From Siphonodentalium dalli (Eukaryota; Mollusca; Scaphopoda; Gadilida; Siphonodentaliidae), in NCBI GenBank assembly GCA_032622095.1, contig CP136064.1, positions 125,661,605-125,725,604 of the forward strand: a stretch of 64,000 nucleotides of DNA, read 5' to 3'. Position 1 is the first letter of the stretch. The number at the start of each line of letters is the position of its first letter. Shown piece by piece: positions 60,190 to 64,000 of this stretch. The notes beneath the pieces are model-generated. The model did no database searches and was not told the DNA's origin. It was given only the letters and a program-made list of their open reading frames with translations. The position numbers and the translations under genes are program-made.

Positions 60190-63100
60190 GCAACCGTTAA
60201 CGTTATATGCGAATTGATCCGGTCTTTCTTCACAATTCGAGACAATATACATATATCTAACAAAAGCAAGTATACTTGACATTTTATGACAGTAATTTCA
60301 CGAGAACGTATATGCATATCGTATATGTTAACTCATGTTAAATTATTCTTTATGTTAATATATGTTGTATTTATTATATGTGCAACTGCCCGTTGGGTGT
60401 ATTTTGCATTAAATCTTACCTTATATTATCTTAACTTATCTTAATAACTTTTAATAAATTGTCACTTCTGTTTTGTTTATTGATTGATATGTACTTTGTT
60501 AATAAAAACTATCTATCTAAAACAAAAATCTCTAAATTGGGCTACTGTGCAAGCGTTCGTTATCCGTCTTCTTATTAAATTAAGTTTGTAAAATTGTCTA
60601 TTAAATATCAAGGGAATTCGTAGAAACTCTATAGCTGTTTGCGTGGCCAGAGCTTCAGACATGAGAAACATGAGAAATTTCGTACGTATCATGGCCAGGA
60701 TATGAACATCGCTACATCGTATGATTTCCAATTCACGATATTGGTTATTTGATTCTCTTCGTAGCATATATAAGGTCACATGGGTTCCCTTTGAAATTTC
60801 CCGGCGATAAATTTCTGCCACTTAGGGTGCATTTACACTGCTACAGAACTGTACACATATCTACACGCAGACTAGTGCGAACGGGTTGATATAGAAATGC
60901 ACACAGAAAGAAAACCGTATTCGTCCCTGTGAGCAAAAATCGTGTCCGCTATACGTCAGGGACAACGCCGAAACATTGCGAAAGGCAAATCTGTTTTGAT
61001 TAATTGTTACTCGGGCTTGGCGAATAATGTATTACAGTTTTCGTTGTCATTTCAACCCATGTATTTCGTATATTCAAGATGGACAGGGACGTGTCAACCG
61101 GGGTGAGGTTGGAAATTTCATACCTGACAAAACATTAGTTGTAATTTCCAAACCAACAATATGTTGAAAATTATATTGTAGTTTGATTTTCAAACATTTT
61201 GGAGTATTGTTTTCTGACCAATATTTGCAAAATTTCCTACCTTATATGGAAAGATTGTGCCCTGGTCCCTCCCCGTGGCCAGTCAAAACTGCTAGTTAAT
61301 TTAATAAAAACGATATTGTCCTATATTTGGTCAACTTTGTCATTAGAATAGTCATCAGTTGGAAATTTTGCTACATTTGGTCAAATACAGGGTGTTGTAG
61401 CATGGATACCCACTCCATACCAATCCAAAATGACCACCTCCCAGATGGTGTCAGCAGGAGACCTATATATATATATATATATATGCTGACGCGGTACATA
61501 CCAAATCGCTGTTGTCTGCTGGTAGTTGATCCATTTTTATGTCTGGCCTAAACTGAAACGACTCCTAGTGAGTTGTCAATTACCAGAATACTGGTCAGCG
61601 CGCGTTCAACTGCAAAAGACATTTCTTGAAGAGATATAAACACAGTAACAGATTCCATGTTACCATCCTTAGTTCATAAGAATTGAAGACTTAGTGATAG
61701 TCTTTACCAAAAGTTCCTCTGTAGAAAAACAAATTTGTTAACAGAAAATATTTTCACCCGAGCACATGTTTACCTCAGAGATAGGCAACTTGAAAGTGTA
61801 GCATACGCCTTATATACAGTTAAATTTTTCTTCAGAAAAATAATATTAATTGTTATTATTTAGCCAACGGTTAGAAGTGATGATTATTTCAATATTTCTA
61901 TACATTGCCGCTTATCCTGTATTTCCCAAACAGGAGTATCTATATATAGTTCATAGTCTTATACACCTTCTGGGCCAACACAACTGCGCATGCGATTCAG
62001 AATTATTATTCTTCATATGGGATCCCAGTACCAAAATAATATAAGGAAAAAATGGTTTTAATCCGCCGTGGTGCTTTAATATGGGAGACCTTTTCTGTCG
62101 CGTGGGTAGTCCTTTGCGCTTTGTGTGTGGTCATATATATGTAGAAGCTAGATCAGGGTCATCGAATCCCACGGGCAATCGTGCATGTGATCTCGTATCA
62201 GATGCAGTGAATCCTTGACACGACAAGCGTCACTTGATTGCAATGCCAAGGTACTACGAAACGTGACACGATAAAAATCACGTTAGATATCCGTTTTCCA
62301 AGATGGGTGGTCCTTGAAGCATTCCGAAGTGAGACGTTGACCTTTGCCAAATTTTACATTCAATGAGTGAGTATTTAGGGTATGGCATCTTTGTGGCGAA
62401 ATATTTTTACACGCTGATTCTCGATGAATAAGAAAGAAAAACTGTTCAGACCTACTAATGTTTTAGTGGATGTGATAATTTTTATTTGCCTCTTTATACA
62501 CCCAACATCTCACCTGTATGTGAAGTATGGCCCCAAATCCTCTTTAGGTACATAACATCACGTCTATGTGTGAGTATAACTCAAAATGACAAGGTTCATA
62601 TAACCACAAGGATTGGGTATATACCGCCCAACGCCGAAAAACTTCTGTTGGTATATTATATATGTATGCGAACCGCACAATACACATATATACATACCCG
62701 AATATTGCAATGGCAATTTATTTATGAGAAATAGTCAATCTAGGAGAAGTATTAAGTAACTAATATTTACAGCCCGCATCTATACTTGATCATGCAAAAA
62801 GCCATTGATTGATATTCGACGATGCTCCAAATGAATTACGATGAGAACCTTTGTATATATAGTGTTGCATTATCGTATACTGCATGTCGTTCTACAGAGA
62901 CAGTTTTCCTAGTAGACAGACAGATTATTTTATTCCTCCATTATTGGAGATGAAGTATATACAAACAATATACAATGGTAGGTATTGGTGATACAGAAAA
63001 TATGTAGTATTGGTTACAAAATATTCAAATGTGACATCATATAATATAATTATGAAGGTTATATCATAACAATAAGCAGTACATATTCCTGAGAAATCAC

Positions 63101-63440
63101 GTAAATGGTGAAACGGAATTTAGAGACTTGAGGAGAGCCTGAACTATGCAGAAAATATTAATAATGAAATAACTCTAGCTACATATATTATGACTGGAAT
63201 TTGCTTACTCAAAGTCAAAGTTAGTGACTATGATAAAGTTTGAAACAGTGTTGCTAATCTTAGTCACGTTAGCACATATAACTTAGTGAAAAATAATTGT
63301 ATTAGTCATCCACTCTAACGATCATAGTTAGTCTTTAACCTATCTTAGTCAAATCAGCCATTTCTGGCGACAGCTCTTATATAGTCATAAATCGGATTAA
63401 TCATTCTTAGTAATGTTAGATTGTCTTTCCGACTGAGATA
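60190..63440. other. No gene recognised
   Basis: AT-rich. A 102-codon minus-strand frame at 60513-60821 has no domain I recognise. There is a (ta)n microsatellite at about 61463-61484. 62910-63090 and about 60380-60530 look like retroelement 3' tails, judged by composition only. Confidence 0.35.
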
Positions 63441-63453
63441 CTTAAGTTCTTAA

Positions 63454-63976
63454 AGATGGATTATCTCTTTAAATAACAAATTTGAAACAGTTGCGTGGGT
63501 ACAAAATAATAAATATGAACTGAAGACCCCTGTCCGGAAAGGCTTCTATCAATTAATATTGATTTTATCTCGAATATTTTATTGGGACCGTTTATTTGTC
63601 TATTTTTAGAACAGACCATTGGGGTGATACCATATAGCGATAGAGAGAATTAGGCTGTTCCTATAATTATATGGTTACGTACCGAACGTCAAATGTCCCA
63701 GGTTGATTGGTTGTATTGTTTTATTCCATAGTTATAAGCGATAATGAGTATAATTAACGTTTATTTGTCACAAAATTACACAATAAAATTTCTGATCTCT
63801 GTTAACTGTAACCACTATTGTTCGTTAGCTAAAAAACCACACCTTTTTAGACCAGAAAATATTCGAAATAAAATTAATATTAATTAAGCATTTCCGGACA
63901 GGAGTCTTCGCTTCAGATCTAATATTTTATACCCCGGTAACTATATAATACATGTTTACAAAGAGATAATCCACCT
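63454..63976. mobile_element. 523-bp palindromic MITE, probable TTAA target
   Basis: The ends agatggattatctcttt and the inverse of aaagagataatccacct are flanked by TTAA at 63450-63453 and 63977-63980. Arms of about 165 bp are inverted ('gaagacccctgtccggaaa' against 'tttccggacaggagtcttc'). There is no coding content. TTAA could also be part of the inverted end, so the superfamily is uncertain. Confidence 0.7.
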
Positions 63977-64000
63977 TTAACCGGTTATTTGGTAACTAAT

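Noticed and set aside
60513-60821. 102-codon minus-strand frame
   Set aside because: No domain, splice site or neighbour supports it; chance length for AT-rich DNA of this size.

Overview
The window is eukaryotic, intron- and repeat-rich DNA, most likely from a marine invertebrate (a mollusc, another lophotrochozoan or a basal deuterostome; I cannot fix the phylum). The reasons are AT-rich sequence, very little coding sequence, GT-AG-bounded exons, 'aagatggcggccaaaatggc'-type repeats, Helitron, hAT and piggyBac-type elements, LINE 3' ends and long satellite arrays. I see no operons, ribosome binding sites, CRISPR arrays, tRNA or rRNA genes.

The one convincing host gene is on the + strand. 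A 90-nt exon (13334-13423) joins in matching phase to a 629-nt terminal exon (30534-31162). Together they encode the C-terminal part of an uncharacterised multi-pass membrane protein. The intron between them is 17.1 kb and is filled by a satellite array of ~155-165 bp monomers (15.9-28.8 kb). A second, partly duplicated copy of the small exon lies at 9874-9921.

Layout: 1-5255, large foldback (inverted-repeat) element with a nested 947-bp hairpin element and a minisatellite core. 5331-6478, hAT element with an 8-bp target duplication and a BED-finger remnant. 6.65-6.95 kb, solo foldback arm. 7.5-8.0 and 10.7-11.16 kb, divergent 'gtatgtggatta'/'CGTCC' type repeats. 9129-9385, TA-flanked palindromic MITE. 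9874-9921 and 13334-13423, gene exons or copies. 11.4-13.06 kb, satellite array 1. 13680-14213, MITE with ~55-bp TIRs. 14432-15209, hAT-like. 15.8-28.8 kb, satellite array 2, interrupted by a TTAA-flanked piggyBac-type element (24698-26250). 29386-29815, hAT MITE. 30534-31162, terminal exon. 31550-34633 and 34634-40419, a near-identical 3.08-kb tandem duplication whose second copy carries a 2.7-kb Helitron (34950-37649) with its empty site preserved in the first copy. 40.6-43.0 kb, further foldback copies. 43.3-46.2 kb, a frameshifted minus-strand reading frame of a repeat-type protein. 47.18-47.96 kb, palindrome-headed repeat. 48.08-49.05 kb, minus-strand exon-like segments of a second, possibly broken, gene. 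52024-53219, hAT with TCGGAT subterminal repeats, next to a 23-bp tandem repeat. 55.5-56.7 kb, TACC/GGTA-rich repeats with a solo satellite monomer and a short SINE-like insertion. 58.3-60.2 kb, a possible short Helitron and two converging LINE 3' ends. 63454-63976, palindromic MITE.

The most interesting points are the intronic satellite with higher-order periods at whole multiples of the monomer, the exon duplication with identical downstream intron, the Helitron with an internal satellite and a paralogous empty site, and the recurrence of a YY1-like ATGGC core in otherwise unrelated repeats.
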